From assembly GCA_001313085.1 (NCBI GenBank), contig BBFE01000022.1:1-56893 (forward strand): a stretch of 56,893 bases of DNA, read 5' to 3'. Position numbers and translations under genes: made by a program. How positions within the stretch are numbered: position 1 is the first letter of the stretch; each line of letters opens with the position of its first letter. Source of the DNA: Paenibacillus sp. JCM 18996. GTDB lineage: Bacteria > Bacillota > Bacilli > Paenibacillales > NBRC-103111. Below are positions 11,075-22,766 of the stretch, one piece after another. The notes beneath the pieces were generated by a model. That model was given only the letters and a program-made list of their open reading frames with translations. It searched no databases and was not told the origin of the DNA.

Positions 11075-11974
11075 TCATCCTTTTATTCCAGTTAAGGTAA
11101 CGCCCTCAATAATATATCTCTGGCCGAAAATATAAACGATAAGCACCGGAATGACAGCGATCGCTGAACCCGCCATCAACAATGTCCAGTCTGTTATATA
11201 CATACCGCGGAATAAATTGAGGAGAAGCGGTACAGTAAATTTATCTGGACTGTTCAAGAAGATGAGAGGTCCGAAAAAAAGCTGTTCCACATGCCGAGAA
11301 ATGTGAATATGGCTAGTGCCGCAAGCGCGGGCTTCACCAACGGCAGGATAATGCGCCAATAGATCGTTAAGCGATTGGCTCCATCGACGATGGCCGCTTC
11401 CTCTAATTCATCGGGGATACTCTTCATAAACTGACGAAGCATAAATACTCCAAAAGCGTTAAACAGTGCACTGGGTACTATTAATGCATAATGCGTATCC
11501 AGCCATCCAATACCTTTCATCATCAAATAAAGAGGTATAATAGTCACTTGGTGAGGAACCATCATGGTCGCCAGAAATAAGACGAAGATGGACTCACGGA
11601 ATGGAAATCTAACTTTGGCGAACGCATAAGCCGCCATCGAGCAGGTAATCAACTGGCCTGCAACGGAAATTAAAGCGATATAGAAACTGTTAAAATATGC
11701 CCTGCCGAACGGCAAAGCTTCCCACGATCTTTTATAATTCCCCCATTCCCAGGGATCGGGAATCCATTTGGGCGGGATCAGAAAGACTTGTGAAAACTGT
11801 TTTAATGAGCTGAGAATCATCCAGATAAACGGGCCTGTCATTAATATGGCGCTATAATCAGTACCACATGCAGCAGCAGCGTGGCAATGGGACTAGTTCC
11901 GCTCCGATTCGTTCTAATCGCTGCCGCGGTTATCCGCCGGTTTTGGGATTTAGCTTCCATTTTTTTGCTTCCAT
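11075..11974 (-). CDS. carbohydrate ABC transporter permease, MalG/CUT1 type
   Basis: Inner-membrane permease of a CUT1 importer. Six hydrophobic segments; the EAA loop reads DELEEAAIVDGANRLTIYWR with IILPLVKPALAAL after it, the docking site for the ATPase. The C-terminus ends IIEGVTLTGIKG, typical of MalG-like proteins. The start is probably ATG 11974 (AGGAGGGG upstream), with breaks at a T7 run (11960-11966), a G loss near 11852 and an A7 run near 11277. Its ribosome site lies within the 24-base gap after the upstream permease, so the two are coupled. Confidence 0.9.
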
Positions 11975-11998
11975 TACATCCCCTCCTTTTGTGAGAAA

Positions 11999-12891
11999 TT
12001 AACCCCCGTAATGCACCCAGCGCTTTGACATGTTCATTTGTATCAGGGTCAGTGTCAGGATAATTATGAACAAAATAACGGCTGCTGCAGCACTCTTGCC
12101 GAAAGTGAAGTCTACGAATGCCAGCTGGTAAATATGATACACTATCGTGTAGCTGGCCTTTGCCGGCCCTCCGCCAGTCATAACAAACGATTGGTCAAAC
12201 ACCTGGAACGATCCGATAATGGACATAATCGTTGCAAAAAAAGTCGTCGGAGACAACAATGGAAGAGTGATGTGCCAGAACTGATGAAATTTGTTGGCCC
12301 CATCAATCTGTGCAGCCTCGTAGTAGCTGGACGAAATCCCCTGCAAACCGGCCAGGAACAATACCATGTTTCCTCCTAGCCCCCACCAGACGCTGAGCAG
12401 TGCGATTGACGGAATAACGAGCGACCGGTTCGTCAACCAATCGGGACCTATGATCCCAAACCACTGCTTTAAGTAAACGTTAATGATCCCGAAATCCGAG
12501 TTGAGTAGCCACAGCCAAACAACAGAGACAGCGATAGATCCGGTCACGACCGGCATATAATAAAACAATCGATAGAAGACTTTGCCTCGTACCTTGTTTA
12601 GCGCCACGGCGACCAATATAGCGAGAAAAAAATACCGACAGGAACCACTAAAAGCGTATATTCTGCCGTATTAAGCAGTGCCAGTCTAAAATCCGGATTA
12701 CTGAACTGGCCGGCAAAATTCCCGAATCCTATAAATTCTTTCTTGCCGAATCCATCCCACTTCATCATGCTCAAAGCAATAGCGGAAACGAGCGGAATTA
12801 GTGCAAATAATAGGAGTCCTATCATCTGGGGCAAAATGAAAAAAAATAACCCCAAAGGCCTTCCGACACGCGTTTGTTCATATGCCACCAT
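11999..12891 (-). CDS. carbohydrate ABC transporter permease, MalF/CUT1 type
   Basis: Partner permease, about 295 residues. N-terminus GLFFFILPQMIGLLLFALIP, EAA loop SSYYEAAQIDGANKFHQFWH, C-terminus MNMSKRWVHYGG, as is usual for UgpA/MalF-like permeases. One break at the A7 run near 12626. Lies 83 bases downstream of the binding protein. No ATPase gene is present in the operon, which fits the shared MsmX-type ATPase used by Bacillus CUT1 systems (inference). Confidence 0.9.
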
Positions 12892-12909
12892 CCTTCCCCT
12901 TCATATGGA

Positions 12910-12944
12910 GGAAGGCACCATGGCATTGGCCATGGCAGCCTTCC
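12910..12944 (-). promoter_or_regulatory. intercistronic stem-loop after the binding-protein gene
   Basis: GGAAGGCACCATGGC (12910-12924) pairs with GCCATGGCAGCCTTCC (12929-12944) around a tiny loop, without a T run. Placed between binding protein and permease, such stem-loops commonly protect the binding-protein mRNA so that it is made in excess. Confidence 0.65.
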
Positions 12945-12974
12945 TATGTTCATAGAACCGTAAGTGGTTAGAAA

Positions 12975-14325
12975 TTACTTTCCTGCTTTGAAATCGGCGA
13001 TCTTTTGGTTGGCTTTTGTATTGATAGTCTTGAGTGTCTCGTCAAGCTTGCCGTCCTTTAGCCAAAGCGCTTCCATTTCGTCGGTGATAACCTTGCTTAG
13101 ACCCGGTACTCCCGATTCAGCTGGTGTTAAGGCATAACCGATATTACGTGCATCAATGAAATATTTCGCATGCTCAGGCAGATTGCCTTCCAATACGACG
13201 TCATCAGCACCCTGTACGGAAGGAACCGCATTACCGCCGCCCTGCAAGCGGAACTTCTGGCCTTCCTTGGAAACAAATGCGCTTATAAAGTCATAGGCTT
13301 CTTTCGGATGTTTAGTGCTCTTATTCAAAACCATATACGCGGTAGCTACAGCGGCAGGCTCGATCTTCTTGCCGGTGTTAGTCGGATATGGAACGATATC
13401 AAATTGAAGGTCTTTATTTTGTTTAAAGATTGGAAGATACCAGCGGCCTGCTGTTACAAATCCGACCTGGTTTGACATAAACATTGCGTCTCCGCCCTGG
13501 CCCTTAGGCAGCGTGCCAGCAAACGTTATGTTTTTTGTTCTTCACGTTGTCATAAAGGAACTTGTATGCGTCTACGCTCTTAGGATCTTTATCCTGCACG
13601 TACTCCCCTTTGTCATTGTAGAGAGTGCCTCCGTTAGCGGTTACAAAGCTGTAGTAGTTGGTCCAACCGTTATCCATTACAAATCCGTGCTTTCCTTTTG
13701 CACGCAATTTCTCAAGTGTTCCTTTGAAGTTTTCCCAATTCCACTCGCCCTTTTCATAAAGGTCGGCGGGCATTGTGGTAACTCCTGCATCCTGAAGCAA
13801 TTTTTTTGTTATACCATAGAATCAGAGGATTACAGTCAACCGGCACACCGTATACTTTATCGTCTTTCTTCGCTGCGCCCCACAAGCCCTGAATGAAGTC
13901 CGATTCTTTAACATTGTCTCCGGATTTCAAATACGGCGTCAGTTCCGCAATGGTCTGGTTTTGGATCATTTTTGCAATCGTGCCGTCCCCGGCATAAAAC
14001 ACGTCAGGCGCTGTGCCCCCGCTGAGCTGGGTCAACAGTTTTTTGTTCATAGTCGCTCGGCACTGGAATTAATTCAAACTCAACATTCGGATGCTTTGAA
14101 TTATAGTCCTTTGTGAATTCCTGAAATCTGCCTAATTCGCCGGGGTTGCCCCATGTCGACCATTTCATTTTTTATTTTCTCTCCAGCTTTAGGTGCATTC
14201 CCATCAGTCGATGAAGCTTGTCCCCCTCCAGCTTGTCCCCCTCCATTACTGCATGCTTGCAGCACTGGAAATAAAGCCATTGTCGCCGTTAACAACGAAA
14301 GCGATAATTTCCCTTTCAAATTCAT
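12975..14325 (-). CDS. extracellular sugar-binding lipoprotein (CUT1 solute-binding protein)
   Basis: Membrane-anchored substrate-binding protein of about 445 residues. ATG 14325 follows AAGGGTGAT. Signal peptide MNLKGKLSLSLLTATMALFP with lipobox LQAC (Cys 25) and then a Gly/Ser-rich linker. Internal motifs GGTAPDVFYAGDG, WGAAKKDDKVYGVPVDCNPL and GFVTAGRWYLPIF are typical of family 1 binding proteins. Breaks near 13490, 13800 and 14045-14100 at T/A runs and a G-poor stretch. Sugar specificity cannot be read from sequence. Confidence 0.88.
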
Positions 14326-14452
14326 ATCGATCACCCTTTTCAATATAATATTTGAATACGCTTTCATTATAGCTTTAATCCACCGTTTTGTGAAACCGCT
14401 TTTATTCCGAAAAGGTGTATTGATTTCCGAAGTTTTGAAACTGTCTGAACAA

Positions 14453-16014
14453 TCAGCTGATTTTCTCCCTGTAATCGGCCGGCGACACTTTCATGATCTT
14501 TTTTAAATACTTTACTGAAGTACTTTACATCGTTAAATCCGGACATTTCGGCAACTTCATACACCTTCAGCGACGAGGTGCGTAAAAGCTCGCTGGCACA
14601 TCTGAGCCTCAGCTGGATAAGGTAATCGATAAAGTTTTGCCCGGTGTTTTTTTCTTAAACACTTCACTGAAATAATTTTTTTGCTCATGGACACATGGTC
14701 AGCTACTTCCTGCAGACTGACGTTTCGCCTGTAGTTGCTTTTCAAATACTCGATCGCCTTGGCCACAGAGCGCCGGTGGATTCCTTGGTCTTCGGTGATC
14801 TCATCCTGCTGCCTCCAAATCTCTTCGAAAGCGGAGCTTATCAATTCCTGTACCTGTTCAACCGATACCATAAGTCGCAGAGCCTCGATTTGCCCAATTG
14901 TAACGGCTTTATTATCCTTCTTCCACATCTGGAACAGATAGAGCAGATCCAACGCTTCGCGCTTCACCTCAGACGGAGTCCGATGCTCGTATGTCCAATA
15001 CATAAAGAGCTTTTGCAAATAATGGGAGGATTCTTCCCTTGCCCCTTCCGTGAGCGAGTCCTTCAGCATGTTCTTTAATCCTTCCGTTTCTTCTTTGCCT
15101 GTTGCCGAACTAGGGACCTGTTCATACGAATGAATTCCGCCGGCCCCCTGGTAAAACCGCATTTTGGCAGCTTGACGTCCTTCCTGGACGGCTTCCTTTA
15201 ACCTCTCTACCCCGGTGATTTTTTTCCACTGATGCCAAAAGTAAATGACACACCTTTCTGCTTGAGCAAAGAATGAAAGGCTCCCAATCTCTCTTTAAAA
15301 TAATCTTCTCCCTCCGCTGCTTCCGGCATGACCAATATCAGCTGATCCGCGTCGCTTCGAAAGGCAATACCATCTCTTGCCAGCTCGTAAAAGCTTTCCT
15401 GCACTTCTTCTACAACGATCTCGATGAAAATGCCACCTTTTTTTCGGAGCGCAGCTCAGCTGCATTGTCCAGCAAGCAAACCACGATACGATACCCTTCA
15501 TTCAGCCACGGCAGGCCAAGTGTTAAACTTATATCCGTCTCTTCTCTCGCTATAAGCTGTGTGAATGCTTTTTCCAGAGCTGCCCGTTTACCCGACAACT
15601 CCTGCTGAAGATAAAAAAATGGTTTATTTTCCTGTCTTCCACTATTTGTTGTTTGATCTTGTCCAAAACCTCTTTTAAATCGTCCGGTTCTAAAGTTGGC
15701 TTGAGCAAGTAATCCGATGCCCCATACGTATTCCTTCCCGAACAAAAGCAAAGTCGCTGTGGCAGCTAAGCAGAACGATCTTGATCCATGGGCAGCGCTC
15801 CCGAGCCGCACGCATAAGCTCAAGGCCATCCATCACCGGCATCGCTATATCGGTTATCAGAATATCCACTTCGTTCCGGTCAATCCATTGAAGCGCATTT
15901 TTTTCCGTTCGATGCCTCCCCTACCACCTGGAAGCCATTGATCTCCCAATCAAATGTAGACCTTAGCCCCATCCGGGCGAACGGTTCGTCATCAACGAGC
16001 AGAACTCGGTACAT
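14453..16014 (-). CDS. YesN-type response regulator (receiver plus AraC helix-turn-helix)
   Basis: Starts MYRVLLVDDEPFARMGLRST at ATG 16014. Phospho-acceptor Asp55 lies in DILITDIAMPVMDG, Lys in ASDYLLKP. The centre is a long linker. The AraC-type DNA-binding end reads VSLQEVADHVSMSKNYFSEV and VYEVAEMSGFNDVKYFSKVF. Removing one A from the run near 14500 gives an ending SPADYREKIS with stop at 14453; the uncorrected frame runs on to 14367. About 520 residues. Upstream of the binding-protein gene and presumably its activator. Confidence 0.85.
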
Positions 16015-16039
16015 GTATGTCCATCCCCCTTTCTGTAAA

Positions 16040-17855
16040 CTAGTATACACTGTCGGGCTGATCTTCTGCAGAAGCTTTTTTTGTATTGGAAAAAATCAGC
16101 CTGACGCTCGTTCCTTGACCCTCCGTGCTATGCACCGACACCCCGTACGGCCCCGTAATACAGCTGCAGCGTTTGATGAACATGTAACAGTCCGATGCGA
16201 GTCATGCCGCTCGTTCTGGCGCTGCCCTTGCCGGTCAGCAGATGAGATAATTTATCCTTTTCTATTCCCACGCCGTCATCTTCAATCTCAATCACTGCGT
16301 CAGTTCCTTCTGTATACACGGTCACCTCGATGGAGCCTTTATTCTCCTTGGGCGCAATGCCATGGAAGATGGAGTTTTCCACAAGTGGCTGCAGGAGCAT
16401 TCTCGGCAAATTTAACTTTTCCAGCTCCGGAGGACAATGGATGTTCAAAGTGATACCATTGTTGTATCTATACTGCTGTATAATCATATATTTCTTCAGC
16501 AAATCAAGCTCATCTCCCAATTTGACAATGGATCCGCTTCTTTCGAGCTCGCTTCAAGCAGAATCACCAGCGTGGAGATCGCATTAGCCACATCTTCGGT
16601 CCTGCGCAGCTTTGCCATCCACCGGATGGAATTGAGCGTGTTATAAAGGAAATGAGGATTTATTTGGTAGCGGAGGGCGCGGATCTCCGCTTTTTTTCTT
16701 CTCGCTCTCTTCCTCGGCGATACGTTGGATGAGGGCGTCGATTTGACGAATCATTTTATTGAAGCTTCGGCTAAGCTGCCCTATCTCATTTCGGCCCGCT
16801 ATATTGGAGCGTACGGTTAAGTCTCCTTCCTCGCTGCGCGTCATGAGTTTACTTAAATACACGAGCGGACGGCCTATCTTATGAGCCACATAATACCCCA
16901 TAATCACGGCCAAGAGGACGGAAGCCAAAGCGATCCAGATGGTCAAGTCGCGAATGGCAGTCGAGCTCGCCACCAGCTCCCTGACAGGCACGACACCCGC
17001 AACCCGCCAGCCGTTCCCGAGTTCAGCAGGTATAACCATCATATCGCCGTTTCTCATCTTCATCACTTGTGTCCTGTTCGGCAAGACCATATCTGAAGCT
17101 TTGCCAAAAAAGGGACGGGTCGCGGTGATAAGCAAAGTTGTTATTTTGGTCGATCACATAAGTGTAGCCTGTCTGGCCGAATTTCACATCATCCAGCGTT
17201 TTACTGAGCACGTTGCCTATTACTTCGATGAACATGACGCCGATGATTTTGCCCGTTTCTACATCTATGACCTTGCGTCCCAATCCGAACACGGGAATGC
17301 CCACGCTTACGCCTTTCAAATAAGAAGTATTGGATAAGCCGAACCAAACCGCGGGACTGTCAGATTCGATGATACTTTTGTACCATTCTGTTTGCCAGGG
17401 ATCAATTTGGATAGTTGAGCTTACAACCGAATTTTGCTTATTCACATCCAATATATAAATATCCAGAATTTCAGGCATATTTGCGATTAATGAAATTACA
17501 AAATTTTTTCGCCTCGAGGTTCAACTTATAATTATCATAAGGAGATGTGTTATTCTTAGCTTGCAGCGCTTCGTGAATCGTTTTATCGCTGAGGAGCCTC
17601 ATTGAAGTATTATCAATGCCCTTAAAACTATAATTAAGATTGTCGCTCACCTGTTTTATAGTCAAGGATGCTACATTGCTCACCTGGACTTCGATCATGT
17701 TAGCCGATTTTTTTGTAGGACATATAACCTCCGGTGAGCACCGGGATAATAATGCTGATAGAAAACAACAGAAATAATTGCACTGCAATGGAATGTAAGC
17801 GTTTAAAACGGAAGCCTGAGAAAAGGTTCGTTCGTAAGTTCTTTGGCAGCGGCAT
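16040..17855 (-). CDS. YesM-type sensor histidine kinase
   Basis: Membrane sensor of about 605 residues. TM1 is IAVQLFLLFSISIIIPVL; a long extracellular dCache-like region (VWFGLSNTSYLKG, GQTGYTYVIDQNN) follows, then TM2 IWIALASVLLAVIMGYYVAH. Next are HAMP (RPLVYLSKLMTRSEEGD), His-kinase box INPHFLYNTLNS and HATPase motifs LVENSIFHG and DDGVGI. The start ATG 17855 lies behind GGGGG. Breaks at A/T runs near 17712, 17503, 17109 and 16693. It ends 25 bases before the response regulator, so kinase, regulator, binding protein and permeases form one leftward cluster. Confidence 0.88.
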
Positions 17856-17987
17856 CCATATTCCCCCATTCGAAATTATGATAGCAATTTTCACTGAGCT
17901 GCAGGAGACGTTATATTACAAAATTCGGTAAAGGGATACAATTTTCCTGCTCTGCTATTAATCGCGTTATGAAAGGACAAGTGTCTG

Positions 17988-18904
17988 ATGAAAGCATCCA
18001 CTGTTTTGGACTGCCGGATTAATATGGCCGGTGATTTTACCGTGAAGGCGGGCTGGACGTTAGGGCCCAGACAACTCAATGAATACGAGCTGGTTTATTT
18101 TCCTGTGGGCTCGGGTACGCAATACAGGGTGAACGGCCGGGTGTACGCTCTTGAAGAGCCGTGCTTTGTCCTGACACGGCCTGCGGAGGAGCATTCCTAT
18201 ATTTTCGATCCAGCCATGCCAACAAGGCACTTGTTTATTCATTTTAGTCTTGACCTGCCGCCGGATAACGATCATTTATCGATCTTGGCATCGCCTGACG
18301 CCCGCTCTGTGCATTTAGGCCATGCATCGTTTCTTCCATCATTATTCAAGCATATCCTGCACCTCGCTGCCGTCAAACATACGCACTGGAAGGAAAGGTG
18401 CAATCTTGCGCTGTGTATGCTCTTGGCCGAGTTAGATGCTCTTTCGGGAGCCGATGATTTGCCATCCAGCAGCTTGCAGCTCCCTCCCCAGATATCAAAA
18501 GCGCTCCATTTCATCGATAACAACCTTCATCTCCCACTCTCAGTTGCCGATGTCGCCAAGACGCAAGGCTGGACGCATGAACATTTTTTCCCGTATTTTT
18601 TTTGTCCGGTATATGGGGATTTCCCCGCAAAAGGCAATCACTTACAGACGCATTGAAAGGCATGCCAGCTGCTTATTCAGACCGACTCCACCATTAAACA
18701 GATTGCCTATGAAGTAGGATTCCATGACGAACATTATTTTTTACCGCTGTTTTTTTGAAAATCAAAGGAACCACGGCATCCGAGTACCGCAGGCAATTCG
18801 CCGATCCGCGCGCACAGCATCTGGCGCCTACCGAAGAATATCGGGCATTATATCCACTGAATAAATTTTTTTTGGTATTGGCACAAGAAAACCATATCAA
18901 ATAA
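17988..18904 (+). CDS. AraC-family transcriptional regulator
   Basis: About 303 residues. N-terminal cupin-like sensing half (ELVYFPVGSGTQYRVNGRVY, PAEEHSYIFDP) and C-terminal double helix-turn-helix: LPLSVADVAKTQGWTHEHFS and IKQIAYEVGFHDEHYFYRCF. Breaks at T runs near 18590-18602, at 18660 and near 18740-18750. The T8 run near 18866 is in frame and leads to a stop at 18904. Divergent from the sensor kinase and 100 bases upstream of the di-iron protein, which it may control (inference). Confidence 0.85.
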
Positions 18905-19004
18905 ATCCACAATTGCAACGTTTTGCTCTATTGAACGGCAAACCGTCATCTGATGTAATGAAAGCAGTTACACAAACGTTTACAATCCGCGGGAGGGAAG
19001 TTTC

Positions 19005-20271
19005 ATGTTAAGTTTCGCCGGAATAAGAAATCCGTACGCTTTGGGACAGTATGGAGTAGAGAAAAAAAATGCAAAAGTTTTGCAGCGCTATCGTTTCCTG
19101 CATGAAAGTCTGCTTCGAATCGCAGCGGGCCATCTGCCTGCCGCAGAGGATTGGAACCTGAAAGTTGCTCTTGGAAAGCATCTGTACGAGGATTCCGACG
19201 CGGCCGACAGACTTCGGTCACGGATCACGGAGCTGCGTACATCCCCGGCTGTGCTGAACCATGAGCCGATGCGTCTTTGTCTCTGCTGATGGATGAGCTG
19301 ATTCAAGCCCGCAATGATTTGGAGCTGGCCGTCGGAATCTATGGCGTTGTGAAACCCGCTATGCTCGCTGCATACAAGAAGCATATAGCTTCCACTCAGC
19401 AAATTGTCGACCAACCTAGTATTCGTATTCTCCGTACAATGATCCTGGACCTGGAGGAACAGCTCGCCTGGGGTGAACAAATGATCCGGGAAGTTGAAGC
19501 TTCAGGGATCTATCCGGAAGGCAGCGATGAGTTTAGGCAAAAAAATGCTCACTTTCCTGGCTGCTGCAGGGGGAATAGACGGTCTTGAGGAAAAAAACAC
19601 CCGTGCTGCCTTATCGTTGGCGTTCGCACGAACCCTACAAATTGCCGCTTAAATCGATTCGGGATCCTCGGAAAATGGGCCCTGTCACCTGGGCGCGAAC
19701 CAGTGTGGCTAATCCGCCGGAAGATCCGGTGCAAAAGGAACTGCTCGCCAAAATGCGCGTGAGGCAGGAAGAAATGACCGCTGCTGAATTAATTGCCGGG
19801 GTCATTTTCTCGCAAAAAAAACATGCCTTGGGAATTTTACCGCGACTTGGCCCGTCATCTGTGGGACGAAGTAAGGCATGCCTTATTCGGTCAGGCCGCG
19901 CTGGAAAATGATGGTGTGGACTGGATGAGCCGTCCGCAATACACATCGGATTATGATGTGAATGCACCGAAAATCCCCGGAGCTCAATACACCTGGCTTG
20001 CGATCGGTATTGAAGAAGGGGCTATGAAACGTCCTGGAAAAGCCGGCGAATATGAATTCTGCCGCGATCAAGCCAAGCACCTTTAATGACGCAGTTTCAA
20101 GACTACGATTGGGCCGACGAAGTAGTTCATGCCAATTTGGGCAGAAAATGGTCTCCGGATCTTATTGGCGAAGACATCGGCTTTATACGGGAGATTGCCA
20201 AAAAAGAGCTGGAACACTTCTGGGAACACGTCCATGCCGCACAGCAAAAGTGGAACGAAACTGCAGGCTAG
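19005..20271 (+). CDS. ferritin-like di-iron protein of unknown function
   Basis: About 420 residues. ATG 19005 follows GGGAGGGAAG. The N-terminal half is helical with WNLKVALGKHLYEDSDAADR followed by LRSRITELR. The C-terminal half has two Asp-Glu-x-x-His-Ala motifs, WDEVRHALFG (residue about 285) and WADEVVHANLG (about 370), upstream of a final ELEHFWEHVH. These ExxH pairs suggest a carboxylate-bridged di-iron site. I do not recognise a described enzyme. Breaks at a G loss near 19272 and A runs near 19540, 19592 and 19814. Sits between an AraC regulator and a converging MFS transporter. Confidence 0.7.
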
Positions 20272-20344
20272 GTCCGGCATCTGCTGTAGAAGTTCCTGCC
20301 GTTGGTGTCGGGCACCGTATCTCGTAATTTATTAGGCGATTGAA

Positions 20345-20384
20345 GAAAAAAACCGTCAGGAACAGATTATCCTGACGGTTTTTT
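20345..20384. terminator. bidirectional terminator
   Basis: AACCGTCAGG (20351-20360) pairs with CCTGACGGTT (20371-20380), with A and T runs outside, between two converging genes. Confidence 0.9.
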
Positions 20385-20431
20385 GGTGCTAACCCATACT
20401 TTGGCGCGTTGCAGGGAGATGGATATGGGGT

Positions 20432-21684
20432 TCATCCCGTGTGACTGCCTGATTGGATCTCCATTTTCGGCCCCCTGATGTCCGTGAACACCCGGTAGAA
20501 CCGGCTCACCAGATAAAAAACCCGCCGTGGACACCGCCCCTATTGCCGCCATAAGCAAAAAACGAGTTATGAAAGCCAAACCGGGCGGCATACAGTCCTC
20601 CCAGCATACCGCCGATGATTTTGCCGATGCTCAGCTGGATGACGGAATTAAGCATCTGCCCGGTCGCCTTAAGCTCCTTTACGACATGCTTGTTCACATA
20701 CTCCGCAAGGCACATATAGAAGAGAATATAAGTCCCCCCGTGCAGAATCCAGCTGAGAATATAGGTGGCCGGGGTTAGAGCGAAAGCGTAAAAAAACACC
20801 ATCTTACCGTATGTACCGCACCGGAGAAAAGCAGGATTTTACGTATGCCGAACCGATTATAAAACCGCTGAAAAAAAGATCATGAACGGAAATTGGCTCA
20901 GCGAACCGACGGCAAGCCCTACGCCGATCACTTCCATGCTGATCCCCTGCTCCTTGCTGTAGATGGCTTGGAATGACCACAAAAATCCCATAGTAGCAGA
21001 TAATACGAGCGTATACGCATACATTACGACCAACTGCCTATTTTTTTTAAAAATTTCCACCAGCTTTACTTTTTTTCGTGCCGCTTTGATGGCTCTTACC
21101 TGCGGAATGCCGACAGACAATAAAAAAAACAACCAAGCATAATAAGCGAGGTCACGAGAAAATGGTATCGATATGTTTGGCAAACAGCCAGCCGGCAACA
21201 ACGGAAATGAGGGCATACCCGACCGAACCGAAAGTGCGGATACTCGAGAATCGAACGACTCCTCTGGATGACAGCTCCAATGTAATCGCGTCGCTTAATG
21301 GATTGATCGCAATTTGAAACAAGCTGAACAGAGCCATGGCAAACAGAAGCGGCATAAACTCCGACCCAGCCAGGGCACCAGCCATACGGTCAGCCCGGAC
21401 AGCAGCGTGCAAAGCATAAGGATGCGGTTTTTTTCGTTTTCGACCGGTCACCTGCCAAACCCCACAACGGCTGCGCGAACAATCCGACGACAGCGCCTAT
21501 GGACGTAAGGATGCCGATCTCGGTATGCCCGATCCCCGCTTCTGTGAAATAGACTCCGATATAGGAGGAGAACGAACCTGTGCTCATATAAATAAAAGCA
21601 TAGAACAAAGCAAGGATTATAACATTCCTCTCGCGCATCCTGAAGCTCCGCCTTTCCCGTACGTTTTACTGTGAATTTTACCAT
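20432..21684 (-). CDS. MFS transporter, LacY/phenylpropionate-transporter-like
   Basis: Twelve-helix membrane transporter of about 410 residues. N-terminus NVIILALFYAFIYMSTGSFS, then GILTSIGAVVGLFAQPLWG and the MFS loop GDRSKTKK. Two starts have ribosome sites: ATG 21684 (AGGAGAG) and ATG 21638 (GGAG); joining them needs one indel. Breaks near 21430, 21160, 20870, 20805, 20550 and 20515. At the end the third frame reads FYRVFTDIRGPKMEIQSG and stops at 20432. Substrate unknown; it converges on the di-iron gene, sharing its terminator. Confidence 0.78.
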
Positions 21685-21967
21685 AACACTCTCCTCCCGC
21701 CTATCCCGTCCAGAACAAAATCACCCTGCGGATGAATAAAGACGTGTTTTTAGAAACAGGGACTGTCATGTTCATACATTATAATCAGGGATAAGTGACG
21801 AAGAACATACCATTCCATTCTGACGAGTGGAAGCAGGATGTTTTTTCTGTTTTTTTTATGGAGGGGTATTAGAGACTGACCTGGCTGGCCGTTCCCGCCG
21901 AAAGAGGTGGAGCGTCATTTTTTAAAAAAATTGATCATAAGACGGCGGTCTTGATGAGGAAAAAAAG

Positions 21968-22258
21968 TTATGTACAGAAGGCTCGCTGCCCCATCTTTGC
22001 TAGGCAATGGTGAAAGGGTTGCCCGGAATGTGCTGGCTTGCGGTATGCTGGCTTACTTTGATTAACTGGAAAACATACTGATATTTTCTCTGTTTGATGC
22101 ATTCCGACCCATATAACTGGAAAATCTCCCGTTAATACCATCCATTCCAGTGAATTATTAGAGTAACCGCTGTTTTTTGATGGAGGTTTTCCATTTAGAT
22201 AGATCTCTAACGATATCGAAGTCAAATTAGATGTAGGATTTCCCTTAATTTTGCCCAA
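21968..22258 (-). CDS. possible hypothetical protein
   Basis: A 96-residue frame from TTG 22258, with GGAG nine bases upstream, reads SISLEIYLNGKPPSKNSGYS and then WMVLTGDFPVIWVG. Its base use is more AT-rich than neighbouring genes. No domain recognised. It could be a gene remnant. Confidence 0.3.
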   Translation of the reverse strand: MGKIKGNPTSNLTSISLEIYLNGKPPSKNSGYSNNSLEWMVLTGDFPVIWVGMHQTEKISVCFPVNQSKPAYRKPAHSGQPFHHCLAKMGQRAFCT

Positions 22259-22489
22259 TGTGCGGTTCTCCTAACTCGCATTGAGGTACTGAACGGCGGA
22301 TGGTTATACCGTTAAAAACCAAGGGAGTATCGCTGTAACTCCGATCGATCCTACCTGATATAATGCCGAAGGCGCAAAGGTGATTTAGGAGACGGGCGAC
22401 TTGCGATGCGAAACATCATCTCCCAGCGGATGAATGTATCTACCACACTTATCCACAGCCACTGAAAAAACATAATTTCCTATACAATG

Positions 22490-22516
22490 AAAAAAACAGG
22501 CTGTGGGCACAGCCTG
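22490..22516 (-). terminator. terminator after small gene
   Basis: CAGGCTGTG (22497-22505) and CACAGCCTG (22508-22516) form a hairpin; the A run at 22490-22496 is a T tail on the minus strand. Confidence 0.75.
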
Positions 22517-22527
22517 CCGAGTATCGA

Positions 22528-22766
22528 TTATTCATTCGAAACCGCTCTTATACTTCTTCTCGCTTGAGGAATTATGTTTTGTGGCGCCTTTTTTTGTTTC
22601 TCTTCCTTCACTTCCATATTCAAATCTTCCATCGGAATCGGATCCACGTTCCGTTCGCTTTCGTAAAGGTCGAATAAGCTTTCGTTTTCAGTCGGATACT
22701 GCTCCGGGTGGTCCCTGTTCCCCTGCTGCTCTATTTTTTTGCAGTATTCTTTTTTTTCTGTTCCAT
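22528..22766 (-). CDS. small charged hypothetical protein
   Basis: ATG 22766 follows GAGGTG. Removing one A from each of two A runs near 22745 and 22735 opens a frame of about 78 residues: MEQKKRILQKIEQQ, then PTENESLFDLYESERNVDPI, ending ARRSIRAVSNE. The third A run (near 22590) could instead give an earlier stop. The protein is acidic in the middle with basic ends and no membrane segment. I do not recognise it. The following terminator supports it being a real single gene. Confidence 0.6.

Larger units (their letters stand above)
21685..22527. other. gene-poor stretch
   Basis: About 840 bases without a convincing gene. It contains a low-confidence minus-strand reading frame (21968-22258) and the terminator of the small gene at 22528. 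No repeat, tRNA or known riboswitch pattern was recognised. Confidence 0.5.

Noticed and set aside
22449..22457. TTATCCACA, a perfect DnaA box
   Set aside because: A single box with no cluster, no AT-rich unwinding element and no dnaA or dnaN nearby; expected by chance.
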